A stretch of 34,288 nt of DNA from Planctomycetota bacterium (GCA_029977825.1 JAPOKD010000004.1:1-34288); one strand, 5' to 3'. Shown: positions 16,964 through 26,836, counted from the stretch's first letter. Program-made: numbers and translations. Notes: a model not told the origin generated them from the sequence alone.

Positions 16964-19900
16964 TGATGAAGCGTCTTGTGGCGTGGGCGATTACCAATTC
17001 ACCTGGAATGAATGTACTCATGCTGGGCCTGATGTTGGTTGGTGGTTTTTCCCTCTGGGATATGCGGCGTGAAGTATTTCCGGCTTTCGAACTTGAAATT
17101 GTCATGATCACGGTGCCATACCCAGGTGCCACGCCTCAAGATTGCGAGGAGGCAATCTGTCAGAAAATCGAAGAGGCGATTCGATCGATTGACGGAATCA
17201 AGAAGGTGACCTCCATCGCGCAGGAGGGCTCGGGATTCGTGCTCGCCGAACTGCGCAGCGATGTACGAGATGTTCAAAAAGTAATGGCGGAAATCGATCG
17301 TGAAGTAGACCGCATTCCAAGCCTCCCAGCACTCGCAGAAGATCCACTTATTCAGCAGATTACCTTCCGCGATGCTGCCATCCGAGTTGGAATCGTTGGT
17401 CCTGACCAGCGTTCTCCCGAAGCGGAGTGGAAACTGCGTGAAGTTGCCGAGGAAGTCAGAGATGACGTTTTGGGACTTCCTGCGGTTTCCTCAGCGTCCA
17501 TGATGGGTACGCGTCCGTTTCAAATCGATGTCGAAATCCCAGAGGCAACACTCCGCAGTTACGGCCTCTCTCTGCAGAAAGTTGCCAACATTCTACGTGA
17601 CCGAAACATTGAACTACCCGGCGGACAACTGAGAGCGGATGGGCAGGAGATTCTACTAAGAGCCAAAAACAAACGCCGGGTTGGCAAGGAGATTGGCGAA
17701 TTACCACTAATCACAGACGCCAGTGGTGTGGTTCTGACCGTCAACGATCTGGGGACGGTCCGAGACAACTTTCAAGACACCACCGCGGTGAGTGAAATCA
17801 ACGGTGAACCGGCCATGGTCGTAAACGTCGAGCGAGCCAAGACGGAGGACCTTCTGGCAATGGTGGACGCAGTGAAAGCTTACGTCGCTGAAAAGAAGTT
17901 GCCGCCCGGATACCGATTTGAAGTTTGGGGTGACAGCAGCAAAGAAGTCAGAGGGCGTTTGGCCCTTCTGCTGCGAAATGGATTCTCTGGCTTGCTGCTT
18001 GTATTCTTGGTACTCACACTTTTTCTTGAAATGCGACTGGCCTTCTGGGTCGCATTGGGAATCCCGATCTCGATTTTGGGCGCTGGTGCTGTGTTAGCGT
18101 GGGGCGACCAAACCCTCAACATGCTGAGCCTGTTCTCATTTCTTGTCGCGTTGGGCATTGTTGTGGATGACGCCATTGTGATCGGTGAGAACATCTACGC
18201 ACACATGCAGATGAAAAAATCACTGGTCCAAGCTGCCATCGACGGGACCGTGGAAGTCATGCCCAGCGTGACGGCTTCCGTAACCACAACAATTATCGCA
18301 TTCGCTCCGATGTTCTTCGTCTCTGGAGTGATGGGAAAATTCATGGCAGTGATTCCTTTTGCCGTGATCGCCATGCTGGCAATATCGCTATGGGAAAGCA
18401 TCTTTGTGTTACCTTGTCACCTGTCTCATCGTCATGCAGGTTTCTTTCGCTGGTTGTCGATTTTGACCTACCCGTTGCGACCCTTGGGCATAGCCTTGAG
18501 TTGGCTGAGTCCTCGAGCAGGCCGAGGTTTGGACTGGATATGCAAATCCATTTATCTTCCTGCGTTGGAATTTTCGCTCAGACATCCTGCTGTGCCTCTG
18601 GCTGCAGCGGGCATGCTGTTCATCATTACCGGTGGCATGATCCGTGGTGGCGTTGTTCCTTCCATTCTGTTTCCGAAATCAGACAACAATAATCTACAGG
18701 CAACCATTGCTTTTCCTGATGGCACAACAGCGGAGGAGACGGATAACGCGACTCGAAAAATGCTCGATGCTCTGAACACGGTTTCCGAAAGAATTGCCCA
18801 AGAGCGATCTAAGAAAACCGGAATCCCCATCGAAGAAATCTACAACTCTGAAGTAGAAGGGCAGGGTACAGGCCCCGTCAGGCTTACTTACCGCGATGTC
18901 GGCACGATCTCAAACCTTCAGAATGCAGCAGGTGGCGGAGGATCCGGGAGCCACGTTGGACAGATCTTTGCCGAGTTGTTCGATACGGAGATCCGGGATA
19001 TTCACAGCGATGATCTGCTGGCCCTTTGGCGGGAAGAAGCCGGCACGTTTCCCGGCGCCGATCGCATCACATACGGCTCGGTGGGCGTGGGACCAGGTGG
19101 CAAAGCGATTGAATTCAAGTTACTGGCTCCCAGTGATGATGTAGAACAGTTACTGGCAGCTACCGAAGCCGTCAAAACCCAGCTCGGCAAGTTCGCGGGC
19201 GTCTACGACATTGCCGATGACAACACACCTGGCAAATGGGAATTCCAGTTCCGTGTCAAAGACCGAGCCCTCGCCACCGGCGTGACCCCCACTGACCTCG
19301 GCAACACAGTTCGCAATGCCTACTTCGGGGCCGAAGTCATGCGGCTGCAAAGGGGGCGGCACGATGTCAAACTGATGGTGCGATACCCGGAAGATGAAAG
19401 GGGCAGTCTGGTTGATTTTCGTGAAATCAGAATCCGCACTGCCGATGGAGCAGAACGCCCCATCACCGAACTCGCTGAAATCGACTATCAAAGGGGCTTC
19501 TCCGAAATCAACCGTGTCGACCAGATGCGATCCATCACCATTTCCGCTGACCTGGATGAGACAAAAGCGAATGCAAATTGGATCATCAATGAGCTTCAGG
19601 ACAACTATGTAGACATCTGGAAGAAATCTTTCCCCGCAGTCAGTTTTCGATGGGAGGGACAACGTGAACAGAGCCGCGACTCTGTTAGCAGCCTGATGCG
19701 AGGGTTTGGCATCGCAGTACTGGCAATGTTCGTCTTGCTAGTCCTTCAATTCCGCAGCTATATCCAACCGCTTCTGATTCTTGCAATCGTGCCCTTCGGC
19801 ATGATTGGAGCGGTGTGGGGCCATGCCTTGCTTGATCTGCCACTGACCTTATTCAGCATGTTCGGTCTGGTCGCACTTTCTGGAGTCGTCATCAATGACT

Positions 19901-20211
19901 CGATTGTGTTGATTGACTTCATCAACACGCGAATCCGGGATGGCGTTCCCATCCAGAAGGCACTCATGGAATCCGGCGAACGTCGTTTCCGGCCCATCAT
20001 GCTCACCAGCATGACAACAATCGCTGGTCTGATTCCCTTGATGCTGGAACGATCGTTTCAGGCGCAACTGTTGATTCCCATGGCGGCCAGCCTTGCATTC
20101 GGTCTAGCTCTTGCAACCTTCCTGGTGCTTCTGCTGGTTCCTACCTTCTACTCGCTGTACACCAGCTTTCTTGCATTGTTTGGTGTTTCGGTTGCAGAGA
20201 CAGCGGACTGA
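16963..20211 (+). CDS. RND efflux transporter, inner-membrane pump subunit
   Basis: The 1082-residue protein is a resistance-nodulation-division pump that exports substrates using the proton gradient. It shows the duplicated RND layout: a first membrane helix near residues 8-30, a large periplasmic loop beginning VFPAFELEIVMITVPYPGATP, a membrane block, a second periplasmic loop and a second block. The first-half helix-4 motif FLVALGIVVDDAIVIGENIY retains the paired aspartates of the proton relay. The second-half motif is LVALSGVVINDSIVLIDF. The ATG at 16963 overlaps the adaptor stop, and ACAGGAGAAC supplies the ribosome binding site. No outer-membrane TolC partner is in the window. The substrate class cannot be told from sequence alone. 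Confidence 0.94.
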   Translation: MMKRLVAWAITNSPGMNVLMLGLMLVGGFSLWDMRREVFPAFELEIVMITVPYPGATPQDCEEAICQKIEEAIRSIDGIKKVTSIAQEGSGFVLAELRSDVRDVQKVMAEIDREVDRIPSLPALAEDPLIQQITFRDAAIRVGIVGPDQRSPEAEWKLREVAEEVRDDVLGLPAVSSASMMGTRPFQIDVEIPEATLRSYGLSLQKVANILRDRNIELPGGQLRADGQEILLRAKNKRRVGKEIGELPLITDASGVVLTVNDLGTVRDNFQDTTAVSEINGEPAMVVNVERAKTEDLLAMVDAVKAYVAEKKLPPGYRFEVWGDSSKEVRGRLALLLRNGFSGLLLVFLVLTLFLEMRLAFWVALGIPISILGAGAVLAWGDQTLNMLSLFSFLVALGIVVDDAIVIGENIYAHMQMKKSLVQAAIDGTVEVMPSVTASVTTTIIAFAPMFFVSGVMGKFMAVIPFAVIAMLAISLWESIFVLPCHLSHRHAGFFRWLSILTYPLRPLGIALSWLSPRAGRGLDWICKSIYLPALEFSLRHPAVPLAAAGMLFIITGGMIRGGVVPSILFPKSDNNNLQATIAFPDGTTAEETDNATRKMLDALNTVSERIAQERSKKTGIPIEEIYNSEVEGQGTGPVRLTYRDVGTISNLQNAAGGGGSGSHVGQIFAELFDTEIRDIHSDDLLALWREEAGTFPGADRITYGSVGVGPGGKAIEFKLLAPSDDVEQLLAATEAVKTQLGKFAGVYDIADDNTPGKWEFQFRVKDRALATGVTPTDLGNTVRNAYFGAEVMRLQRGRHDVKLMVRYPEDERGSLVDFREIRIRTADGAERPITELAEIDYQRGFSEINRVDQMRSITISADLDETKANANWIINELQDNYVDIWKKSFPAVSFRWEGQREQSRDSVSSLMRGFGIAVLAMFVLLVLQFRSYIQPLLILAIVPFGMIGAVWGHALLDLPLTLFSMFGLVALSGVVINDSIVLIDFINTRIRDGVPIQKALMESGERRFRPIMLTSMTTIAGLIPLMLERSFQAQLLIPMAASLAFGLALATFLVLLLVPTFYSLYTSFLALFGVSVAETAD

Positions 20212-20225
20212 TTTTATCACGCTGG

Positions 20226-20250
20226 CCAGATCGCAAGGGCCCGGATCTGG
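20226..20250. terminator. Hairpin between convergent RND pump and yebC
   Basis: CCAGATC (20226-20232) and GATCTGG (20244-20250) are perfect 7-bp arms around an 11-base GC-rich loop, 14 bases past the pump stop. There is only a short TCTTTT some 11 bases later on the + strand. It may act as a weak terminator between the convergent genes. The rest of 20212-20487 shows no gene. Confidence 0.4.
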
Positions 20251-20487
20251 ACAGAACCGGTCTTTTCAAGCACTGCGAGCACACACACCTTTCCACACAG
20301 TTCACACGAGGGCTGGTTAGTAGGCGATGCTCCACCCAACTCCAGCAAACCGCAGTGGAATTTAGCAGTGAGCGCACCACGTTCATCACACCGAACCCGA
20401 GAATCTGCAACTGAGAAGAGCCACTGACCTGTGATGCCGTGAAAATCCGATACCGTGAAAGCCCCACGCGTGGTGGTGTCACAACCG

Positions 20488-21234
20488 TCAGTCTTCGTCC
20501 ATGACATCGTCGGGGATGTTCAGATTTGTGCTAACCGTTTGCACATCATCATGTTCATCAATTGCTTCAAGCAGTCGCACTACTTTTTTGGCAATGTTCG
20601 GCTCCACATCCACCATGGTCTGTGGCAGTCGTGTGACTTCCTTGACCTCCATGGTCAGTTCTGCTTCCAGCAATGCATCTTCCAGACTCTGGAACTGATC
20701 AGGTGAACAAGTCACCTGCAACTTACCATCATCAGTACTTTCCACATCGTCGCCGCCGTTCTCGAGTGCCACCTCCATGACTGTTTCTTCGCTCACGGTC
20801 TGGGCGTCAAAAACAAACAGCCCCTTGCGTTCAAAGAGATAGGAAACGCATCCCGACTTTCCGATTTCACCACCCAATTTCGAGAAAATGGATCTCAATT
20901 CAGGTCCTGTTCGGTTTCGATTATCCGTAAGCGTTTCACACATGACTGCGACACCACCGGGGCCGTAGCCTTCGTAGACAATTTCCTCAAGATCTCCACC
21001 AGCCAACTCGCCAGTACCGCGTTTGACCGCGCGAGCGATATTGTCTTTGGGCATGCTGACAGCTTTGGCATCATCAATCGCTTTCCGCAAGCGAAAGTTT
21101 GCGTTGGGGTCTCCACCACCACTTTTTGCAGCAACAATGATGGCTTTACTTAACTTGCTCCAAAGCTTTCCTCGCTGCGCATCCACCCGTCCTTTGCGGT
21201 GCTGGATATTGGCCCACTTTGAATGTCCTGCCAT
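20488..21234 (-). CDS. yebC: YebC/TACO1-family protein
   Basis: The ATG at 21234 gives the standard start MAGHSKWANIQHRKGRVDAQ and 248 residues; the ORF-track start at 21249 adds five unneeded residues. The family signature continues with ANFRLRKAIDDAKAVSMPKDNIARAVKRGTG split across the N-terminal domain, then YEGYGPGGVAVMCETLTDNRNRT and GGEIGKSGCVSYLFERKGLF. YebC proteins were annotated as transcription regulators. More recent work links the family to translation, especially of difficult proline-rich stretches, like mitochondrial TACO1. Here the gene is the last of a minus-strand run with nusA, infB and rbfA, which fits a translation role. Confidence 0.95.
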   Translation of the reverse strand: MAGHSKWANIQHRKGRVDAQRGKLWSKLSKAIIVAAKSGGGDPNANFRLRKAIDDAKAVSMPKDNIARAVKRGTGELAGGDLEEIVYEGYGPGGVAVMCETLTDNRNRTGPELRSIFSKLGGEIGKSGCVSYLFERKGLFVFDAQTVSEETVMEVALENGGDDVESTDDGKLQVTCSPDQFQSLEDALLEAELTMEVKEVTRLPQTMVDVEPNIAKKVVRLLEAIDEHDDVQTVSTNLNIPDDVMDED

Positions 21235-21339
21235 GTCAGATCTTATCAATTACGGGAGAGTTGAATCACTCGATGACTCCAGGGCATTGCCCACGGAGGT
21301 CGTCACGACAAAAGAATAACACGAGCACCGGTCCGGGAC

Positions 21340-22743
21340 TTAGCGCGGCTTACGCTTCGTCAGTTTACGGTTCGTTGATTTCTTGGAACTTGCTTTCTTG
21401 GCTGGCTTGGTCTTGGGTGCTGCCTTCTTGGTAGCGGCTTTCTTGGTAGCGGCTTTCTTGGTAGCGGCTTTCTTGGTAGCGGCTTTCTTTTTGGCAGGTG
21501 CGGCCTTCTTGGTGGCCGCTACCTTTTTCGATGTTTTCTTCGCCACCTTTTTGGATGCCTTTTTAGCTACCTTTTTGGTGGCTTTCTTCGCTGGGGCGGC
21601 TTTCTTGCTTACCTTTTTGGCGGGCGCAGCCTTCTTGGTGGTTTTCTTCGCAGGAGCGGATTTCTTCTTCGATGTTTTCTTTGCGGTCTTCTTGCTTGGT
21701 GCAGCTTTTTTGGCTGGTGTAGTCTTTTTCGTCGCTTTCTTGGCAGGAGTTTCCGCAGCTGCACTCTTGGTCGCCGATTTCTTTGTCGGTGCAGTCTTCT
21801 TTGCGCTGGCAGCAGTACTTTTCTTGGCAGCCTTGTCGGCAGCTGCTTTTTTGGCAGCGGCCTTGGCTGTCTCTTTAGCAGCGGCCTCAGCTGCTGGCAG
21901 TTCTTTCCGAGCTGGCTCTTTTGCCTTCTTCTTCTTAGGAGGATTCTTCGCTGCTTCGATTGCAGCGAGTGCAGCGGCTTCCTCTGCAGCTTTCGCGGCT
22001 GCTTTCTCCTCAACCTTGCGTTCGATAACCCGCTTCTTGGCAGCCTTTTTACTCGCTAGCCACTCATCGAGCCGTTTGCTTGATCCCTTGCTGACCGCAT
22101 CGAGAAAGGCGCGGGCGGCTTTGTCTTTCAGATTTTTATTCAACGCGACTGCGGCTTGGTGCAACAAACCGGAAAATTCGATCCCCTTGCTCTTGGGAAT
22201 CGCCCGTTCCAGGCCTGGCACCTTGCCGCTCAATGCCTCTGGTTGTGATGCGATTTCAGTAGTCAGCATGATCACCATAGCCGAGTAATCGACGGGAATC
22301 GAATGCCCGCCCAATCCATGCTGAACGGTATAGCTGAGGACAAAGGGCGTCATCCCCGGCATCTTTTCGAATTTGTTCACCGCTTTGCCAAGATTCTCTT
22401 TTTTGAGATGGTCCAGATCAAAGGTATAAAACTCTTCAAAGATGGCCTGCAAGTTACTCTTCAATCGACGAGCAGCAACCAAGGGTTCAGGCAACCTCGA
22501 AAGAACTTGAGCCAACTCGGTAACCGTGGTGACCCGCACTTCGTTCCAGTCGTAAAACTCCTGCTCACACTTTGCTATTCCCTCATCAGCCAATTCAGCT
22601 GGAGCATCCTCCAAGAGAGACGCATACAACACGTGCTCCAGCAATGGACGAGCAGGCTGAGTTGGCAAGGGCTTGTAGTGTTTCTTGAGGGCAGTATTGA
22701 GTTTGCCGATCAGGGTTGCGCGCTTACTTGTACTTGCAGACAT
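21340..22743 (-). CDS. HhH/endonuclease-III-like domain fused to a histone-H1-like Lys/Ala tail
   Basis: This 467-residue protein has two parts. Residues of about 25-210 resemble the all-helical HhH-GPD fold of endonuclease III (PLLEHVLYASLLED, KFEKMPGMTPFVLSYTV, IPVDYSAMVIM). Relative to endonuclease III, the catalytic lysine of the LPGVGRKTA hairpin is replaced (MPGMTPFVL), the catalytic aspartate may survive in PVDYS, and the four iron-sulphur cysteines are absent. Residues 225-467 are a Lys/Ala/Pro/Thr repeat tail (KKAAPAKK, KKAAT) like histone H1 and bacterial HU/H1-type tails, expected to bind DNA or RNA nonspecifically. It sits 72 bp behind rbfA. A glycosylase activity is unlikely; a nucleoid-associated or RNA-binding role is plausible. 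The domain match is by eye. Confidence 0.7.
   Translation of the reverse strand: MSASTSKRATLIGKLNTALKKHYKPLPTQPARPLLEHVLYASLLEDAPAELADEGIAKCEQEFYDWNEVRVTTVTELAQVLSRLPEPLVAARRLKSNLQAIFEEFYTFDLDHLKKENLGKAVNKFEKMPGMTPFVLSYTVQHGLGGHSIPVDYSAMVIMLTTEIASQPEALSGKVPGLERAIPKSKGIEFSGLLHQAAVALNKNLKDKAARAFLDAVSKGSSKRLDEWLASKKAAKKRVIERKVEEKAAAKAAEEAAALAAIEAAKNPPKKKKAKEPARKELPAAEAAAKETAKAAAKKAAADKAAKKSTAASAKKTAPTKKSATKSAAAETPAKKATKKTTPAKKAAPSKKTAKKTSKKKSAPAKKTTKKAAPAKKVSKKAAPAKKATKKVAKKASKKVAKKTSKKVAATKKAAPAKKKAATKKAATKKAATKKAATKKAAPKTKPAKKASSKKSTNRKLTKRKPR
21425..21484 (-). repeat. Four perfect 15-bp tandem repeats inside the H1-like tail
   Basis: The unit TTCTTGGTAGCGGCT is repeated four times without a mismatch and encodes (KKAAT)x4 on the minus strand. 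The length is a multiple of three, so copy-number change keeps the frame. Neighbouring tail codons for the same residues vary more, which points to recent expansion here. Confidence 0.95.
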
Positions 22744-22815
22744 CTTGTTTTGTCAGATCAGAGGGTACTGATGGGGTAGGATCGCATGGCGATCACGATG
22801 GTGTTTGGGACAGGG

Positions 22816-23331
22816 CTATTGAGCCGGTGGGTCGGGTTGTTCTGTCTGGCGATCAGCAATATCGGTTGCTGCCTTACTCTCCGTGAGGCCATGTTGGTCA
22901 GCAGAAACTGAATCGCTCACTTCACAGCCATTCGAATCAGTACTTGTCGCGTCTGAATCAATATTTTCACGCTGTTCCAGCTCATCATTTTCTCGCTTGA
23001 TCTTTTCGAGGATCTCACCGACCAGAAGAGAATGCTGAATTCCTTTGTCAATCACAAACTGCAGGCGAGGGGTGTACCTCGCCTCAATTCTCGAAGCAAT
23101 TCGACTTTGCAAAAATCCAGCAGCATTCTGCAGTCCACGTAGGGAAAGCTGCTGCTGCGACTCGTCACCCATGATACTGACTGCAACCTGTGCCTCTCGC
23201 ATGTCAGGACTGACTTTGACACCAACCACGGTCACGTCCTGCACGCGTGGATCTCGTAATTCAGTCAAAATCGAAGCAGCCACGACCTCTCGAATGGCTT
23301 CAGCTGCTTTTAACAAACGTCTACTGGTCAC
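22816..23331 (-). CDS. rbfA: Ribosome-binding factor A with acidic C-terminal extension
   Basis: RbfA assists maturation of the 30S subunit by acting on the 16S rRNA 5' region. The ORF track begins at 23448, but the first 39 residues are Pro-rich and unlike the family. The GTG at 23331 gives the usual start MTSRRLLKAAEAIREVVAAS and 171 residues. The KH-fold core holds ELRDPRVQDVTVVGVKVSPDMREAQVAVSIM and RYTPRLQFVIDKGI (parts quoted separately in the family consensus). The last 55-60 residues are an acidic, Ser/Asp/Glu-rich tail beyond the core. The ribosome binding site is weak. It follows infB, the classical order, but with a 330-bp gap. Confidence 0.9.
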   Translation of the reverse strand: MTSRRLLKAAEAIREVVAASILTELRDPRVQDVTVVGVKVSPDMREAQVAVSIMGDESQQQLSLRGLQNAAGFLQSRIASRIEARYTPRLQFVIDKGIQHSLLVGEILEKIKRENDELEQRENIDSDATSTDSNGCEVSDSVSADQHGLTESKAATDIADRQTEQPDPPAQ

Positions 23332-23661
23332 AGCGGATAAGTGGGTTGGGGATGAACGGGGATCACGATGGCAAGGCCAAGGCTGGGCAGGCGAAGGGTG
23401 AACAGTCAAAAAAGGTAAATCGTGTACCGGGTCGGGCGAAGCCAGCACGTCAATTTCGTCGTCATTGATTCTCTGCCGCCAACCCGCCCTCAGCCTGCAG
23501 GTCTACTATTTCTGTTCTTGTGGAACATCAATGCCTGGGGCGTCTCATCACAGAGTTCTTTTGCTTGCCGTGCCATGTGGCGTCAGCAGCCTCTCTTTTC
23601 AGTTTCTCGATTCACATCCGACCAACCGCATTGTTTGCAGACGGATTGGAGTGAAAGGACG
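23332..23661. other. Spacer between infB and rbfA
   Basis: In many bacteria rbfA follows infB closely or after a small ylxP-like gene. Here 330 bp separate them and no minus-strand ORF of suitable size is present. The rbfA frame stays open to 23448, so a longer rbfA is formally possible. I see no clear promoter or terminator. Confidence 0.45.
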
Positions 23662-26511
23662 CTAATCGAGCGTTCGTGCAACCTCTTCGATTCGATAAGC
23701 TTCTAGGACATCATCCTGTTTCACGTCATTGAACCCTGACAGACGGATACCACACTCCATCCCACGAGGCACTTCCTTCACGTCTTCCTTGATCCGCTTG
23801 AGGGAGTCCAACGGATAGTCTCCGATCGTACGACCATCACGGTTGACCCGGATACGACAACCACGCTGAATAGATCCCTGGGCGACGTAGCACCCTGCGA
23901 TACTTCCTACGCGACTGATCGAGAACACCTGTTTGACCAGAGCGCGTCCCAATTCCACAATCCGTTCCTCAGGCTTCAACCGACCTTCGATCATGGCCTT
24001 GATGTCGTCTGTCAACTTGTAAATCACATCGTAACGCCGCACTTCAACATCCCGTTCATCAGCAAGCGACCGAGCCTGCTCATCCGGAATTACATTGAAT
24101 GCCGCAATCACGGCATCTGACGCTGAAGCCAAAGTCACATCAGCCAGGGTAACGCCACCTACACTTCGCTGTAGAACGCGAACCTCAACTTCCGGATTAT
24201 CAAGCTTGCTCAGTTCTTTGTCGATCGCTTCAAGCGAACCCTTCACATCTGCTCGCACAATCAAATTCAATTTGACTTTTTCTTCCTGCTGACCCAGACG
24301 GCCTTCCTGAAGCATTTCCTGGAAGTTCTCAAAGGAAACTTTGGTGGTCACACCCGAGAGATTTTCCTGACTACTTGCGTGAGCACGACTTCCAGCAATT
24401 TCGCGAGCCTTGCTAATGTCATCGAGCACATGGAATCTTTCGCCTGCCCCGGGCGCTTGATCGAAGCCCATGACATTAACGGGAGTACTTGGCCCAGCAC
24501 TTTCCAAAGCTTCTCCGGTGAGCGTGTCAGACATTGCCCGAACGCGTCCGTGCGATGCACCGCAAACGAGGACATCACCGACGCTCAAAGTTCCATTCTG
24601 GACAATCAACTTGGCGACAACACCCCGATCTCCCTGCTGCTCGGACTCGAGACAGACACCCAGTGCCGTCCGGTCCGGATTTGCCTGATACTCGTTCAGT
24701 TCGGCTATTGTGAGGAGCGTCTCCAGTAACTCGTCCATCCCCGTGCCCTTGATCGCACTGGTCGGAACCACCTCAACATCTCCACCCCACTCACTGGGTG
24801 TCAGCTGGTGTTCCGTCAATTGAGTCATCACACGGTTTGAATCGACACCTTCGAGATCAATTTTATTCATCGCGACGACGATCGGCACGTCTGCTGCCTT
24901 CGCGTGACTGATAGCCTCTTCGGTTTGCGGCATGATTCCATCATCAGCAGCCACCACAAGGACTGCGATGTCAGTCACATTGGCACCGCGAGCACGCATT
25001 TCAGTGAAAGCTTCATGACCGGGGGTGTCGACAAAGGTGACGCTACGGCCATCCTTCTCAACTTCGTAAGCCCGAATGTGCTGCGTGATTCCACCAGCTT
25101 CACCACTCACGACATCAATTCCGATCAGGTAGTCCAACAGGCTGGTTTTCCCGTGGTCAACATGCCCGAGGAACGTCACGATGGGAGCTCGTGGCACGAG
25201 CGTATCGGGATCGTCTTCCTGCTCTTCCAATCCGGTAATCAACGAATCTTCAAGTGTTTCCGATGCCTTCAACTCGATCTTCAGTTCCATTTCAGCGGCA
25301 ATCATTTCTGCCGTTTCAAGATCGAGTTCTGAATTGATATTCAGTCCCACCTGCAGTCCCATCCCCATCAAGGTTGCAAGCACCTTTCCGACGGGAGCAC
25401 CAGCAGCTTCGGAAAATGATCGGATCGTGCAGGGTAGCTCGAGAACAACGGCGTCTTTTCTTGGCGCCGCAGTATTGACACCCTTGCGACGTTTGTGCCC
25501 GTGGCGCGAAGAGCGTCCCTGGCGTGAACCATAGCCACTCGCTTGTTCGAGAGCAGCTCGCCCACGACTTTTCCCACGAACACGTTCCGCCCGTGGGCTC
25601 GCCATACCAGCCAGTTTGCGTCGAGGCTTATCTTCATCTCCGGCTTCACGCTTTTTCTCGCCTGTGAAACCGCTGAGGCCAGAACCTCGCTTGGCTGACG
25701 CTGACCGCTTACTTTCTTTTTCTTCTTTGGCTAGCTCTTCCAGCGGAGCTCGCATGCCCTGACGGTGCCCCGCAATGACATCCTTGCTGAGCTTGACGTC
25801 CGGCTTTTGAGCCTTGGGTTCACCACTGGCCTGTTTGCTGGGTTTTGGCTCGGCAACCTCGGGCAGAGATGCCATTTTCACGTTGATGCGCGGCTCTCGG
25901 CGTTTCGCCTTGGCCGAATCGGAGCGTTTCTCACCTGTCGCCGCAGGTCGGTCCAGGGACCGCATTTTTCCGCCTGAAGTCGTAGAATCGCGTCGGACGG
26001 GGGCAACAGGATCGGCCCCAGCCGCACCACCTTTCCTGGCTCCCATGCGATTCTTGATACGACTTCCCAAAGAACCTGGTTTCGGCGTTTGAGGGGCGGG
26101 AGTGCCAGAAGCAGCAGGACTGTCACTTTCCTCTGATACTGCCGGCACCGCTGCTGACTCAGCCACTGGTTCAACCGGCGCGGGCGTTTGGGGTGCCGGA
26201 GTAGCTGGCTTCGCGGGCTTCTCGGGAGCCGCGTTCCGACTAGAGCTTCGCCCGACTTTGATGGCGACATGCTTGCGTTCCGTTGGGACAACATCCCGGA
26301 CGGCGGTCGGAGCAGCCGTGGCTGCGGGCGCAGCAACGGGTTCGGGCTTACCAGCCCCGGATAAATGGTCTCGAACTTTCTGGGCCTCCTCATCGGAGAG
26401 GCTAGCCAGCGCCGAGCCTTTGCCGGTAATACCGACTTTCTTGACAAGATCTACTAGATCTTTGCTGTCAACTTTCAGTTCTTTTGCGAGCGCGTAGATG
26501 CGTGCGGGCAC
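23662..26511 (-). CDS. infB: Translation initiation factor IF-2
   Basis: IF-2 is the GTPase that brings fMet-tRNA to the 30S subunit and promotes subunit joining. The 949-residue protein has an IF2_N domain at residues 1-50 ([20 protein letters not shown]), a long basic Pro/Ala/Lys/Arg-rich linker to about residue 345, and a second IF2_N-like segment ([17 protein letters not shown]). The G domain follows: [12 protein letters not shown] (G1), DTPGHEAF (G3), MNKID (G4). Domains II-IV end with [16 protein letters not shown]. The G2 region reads [10 protein letters not shown], with Arg where many bacteria have Gly. The GTG start at 26511 has AGGAT upstream. It is the second gene of the nusA-infB-rbfA run; ylxR and ylxQ are not present between nusA and infB. 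Confidence 0.96.
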   Translation of the reverse strand: MPARIYALAKELKVDSKDLVDLVKKVGITGKGSALASLSDEEAQKVRDHLSGAGKPEPVAAPAATAAPTAVRDVVPTERKHVAIKVGRSSSRNAAPEKPAKPATPAPQTPAPVEPVAESAAVPAVSEESDSPAASGTPAPQTPKPGSLGSRIKNRMGARKGGAAGADPVAPVRRDSTTSGGKMRSLDRPAATGEKRSDSAKAKRREPRINVKMASLPEVAEPKPSKQASGEPKAQKPDVKLSKDVIAGHRQGMRAPLEELAKEEKESKRSASAKRGSGLSGFTGEKKREAGDEDKPRRKLAGMASPRAERVRGKSRGRAALEQASGYGSRQGRSSRHGHKRRKGVNTAAPRKDAVVLELPCTIRSFSEAAGAPVGKVLATLMGMGLQVGLNINSELDLETAEMIAAEMELKIELKASETLEDSLITGLEEQEDDPDTLVPRAPIVTFLGHVDHGKTSLLDYLIGIDVVSGEAGGITQHIRAYEVEKDGRSVTFVDTPGHEAFTEMRARGANVTDIAVLVVAADDGIMPQTEEAISHAKAADVPIVVAMNKIDLEGVDSNRVMTQLTEHQLTPSEWGGDVEVVPTSAIKGTGMDELLETLLTIAELNEYQANPDRTALGVCLESEQQGDRGVVAKLIVQNGTLSVGDVLVCGASHGRVRAMSDTLTGEALESAGPSTPVNVMGFDQAPGAGERFHVLDDISKAREIAGSRAHASSQENLSGVTTKVSFENFQEMLQEGRLGQQEEKVKLNLIVRADVKGSLEAIDKELSKLDNPEVEVRVLQRSVGGVTLADVTLASASDAVIAAFNVIPDEQARSLADERDVEVRRYDVIYKLTDDIKAMIEGRLKPEERIVELGRALVKQVFSISRVGSIAGCYVAQGSIQRGCRIRVNRDGRTIGDYPLDSLKRIKEDVKEVPRGMECGIRLSGFNDVKQDDVLEAYRIEEVARTLD

Positions 26512-26836
26512 GTGCGGAAATCCTGTCGATTCGTTTTTGGAACCCGCCGAGCGAACGTTGTAATTCGTTGAGATTCGTACGGGAAAATGCCCGATTCGCG
26601 GGCGGGTTCAATGGTCTGTCTATGATCACATACTGGTATTCCTCCATCGCCGCGGCAGATCAAAAGACCTCCCACGTCGGGGATCATCCAACGATTCCCA
26701 GCTTATTGCCTGGGCCAACTTGTCCATACGATAGCGAAAAACAGGCGTGGCGCAGAGGTCTCCCAAGGCACTTTCCTGCGGAAACCTAGCAAGTTTTCAG
26801 GGAAACTGGAGATTGCGAGGCGATTCCGCCATCGAA
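26512..26836 (-). other. nusA-infB spacer with alternative RNA stems
   Basis: This 325-bp gap has no credible gene; a 70-residue minus-strand ORF is unfamiliar. Near the infB start, minus-strand GAACCCGCC (26601-26609) pairs perfectly with GGCGGGTTC (26540-26548). A small hairpin, GCCCG(CGAAT)CGGGC (26589-26603), overlaps the first arm by three bases, so the two stems compete. No T-run follows, so a translational or stability role is likelier than termination. Confidence 0.5.

Noticed and set aside
21383-22288. 301-residue + strand ORF resembling a very hydrophobic membrane protein
   Set aside because: It is the antisense of the Lys/Ala-rich tail; reversed Lys and Ala codons read as Phe, Leu, Ala and Val. 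The sense protein explains the sequence better.
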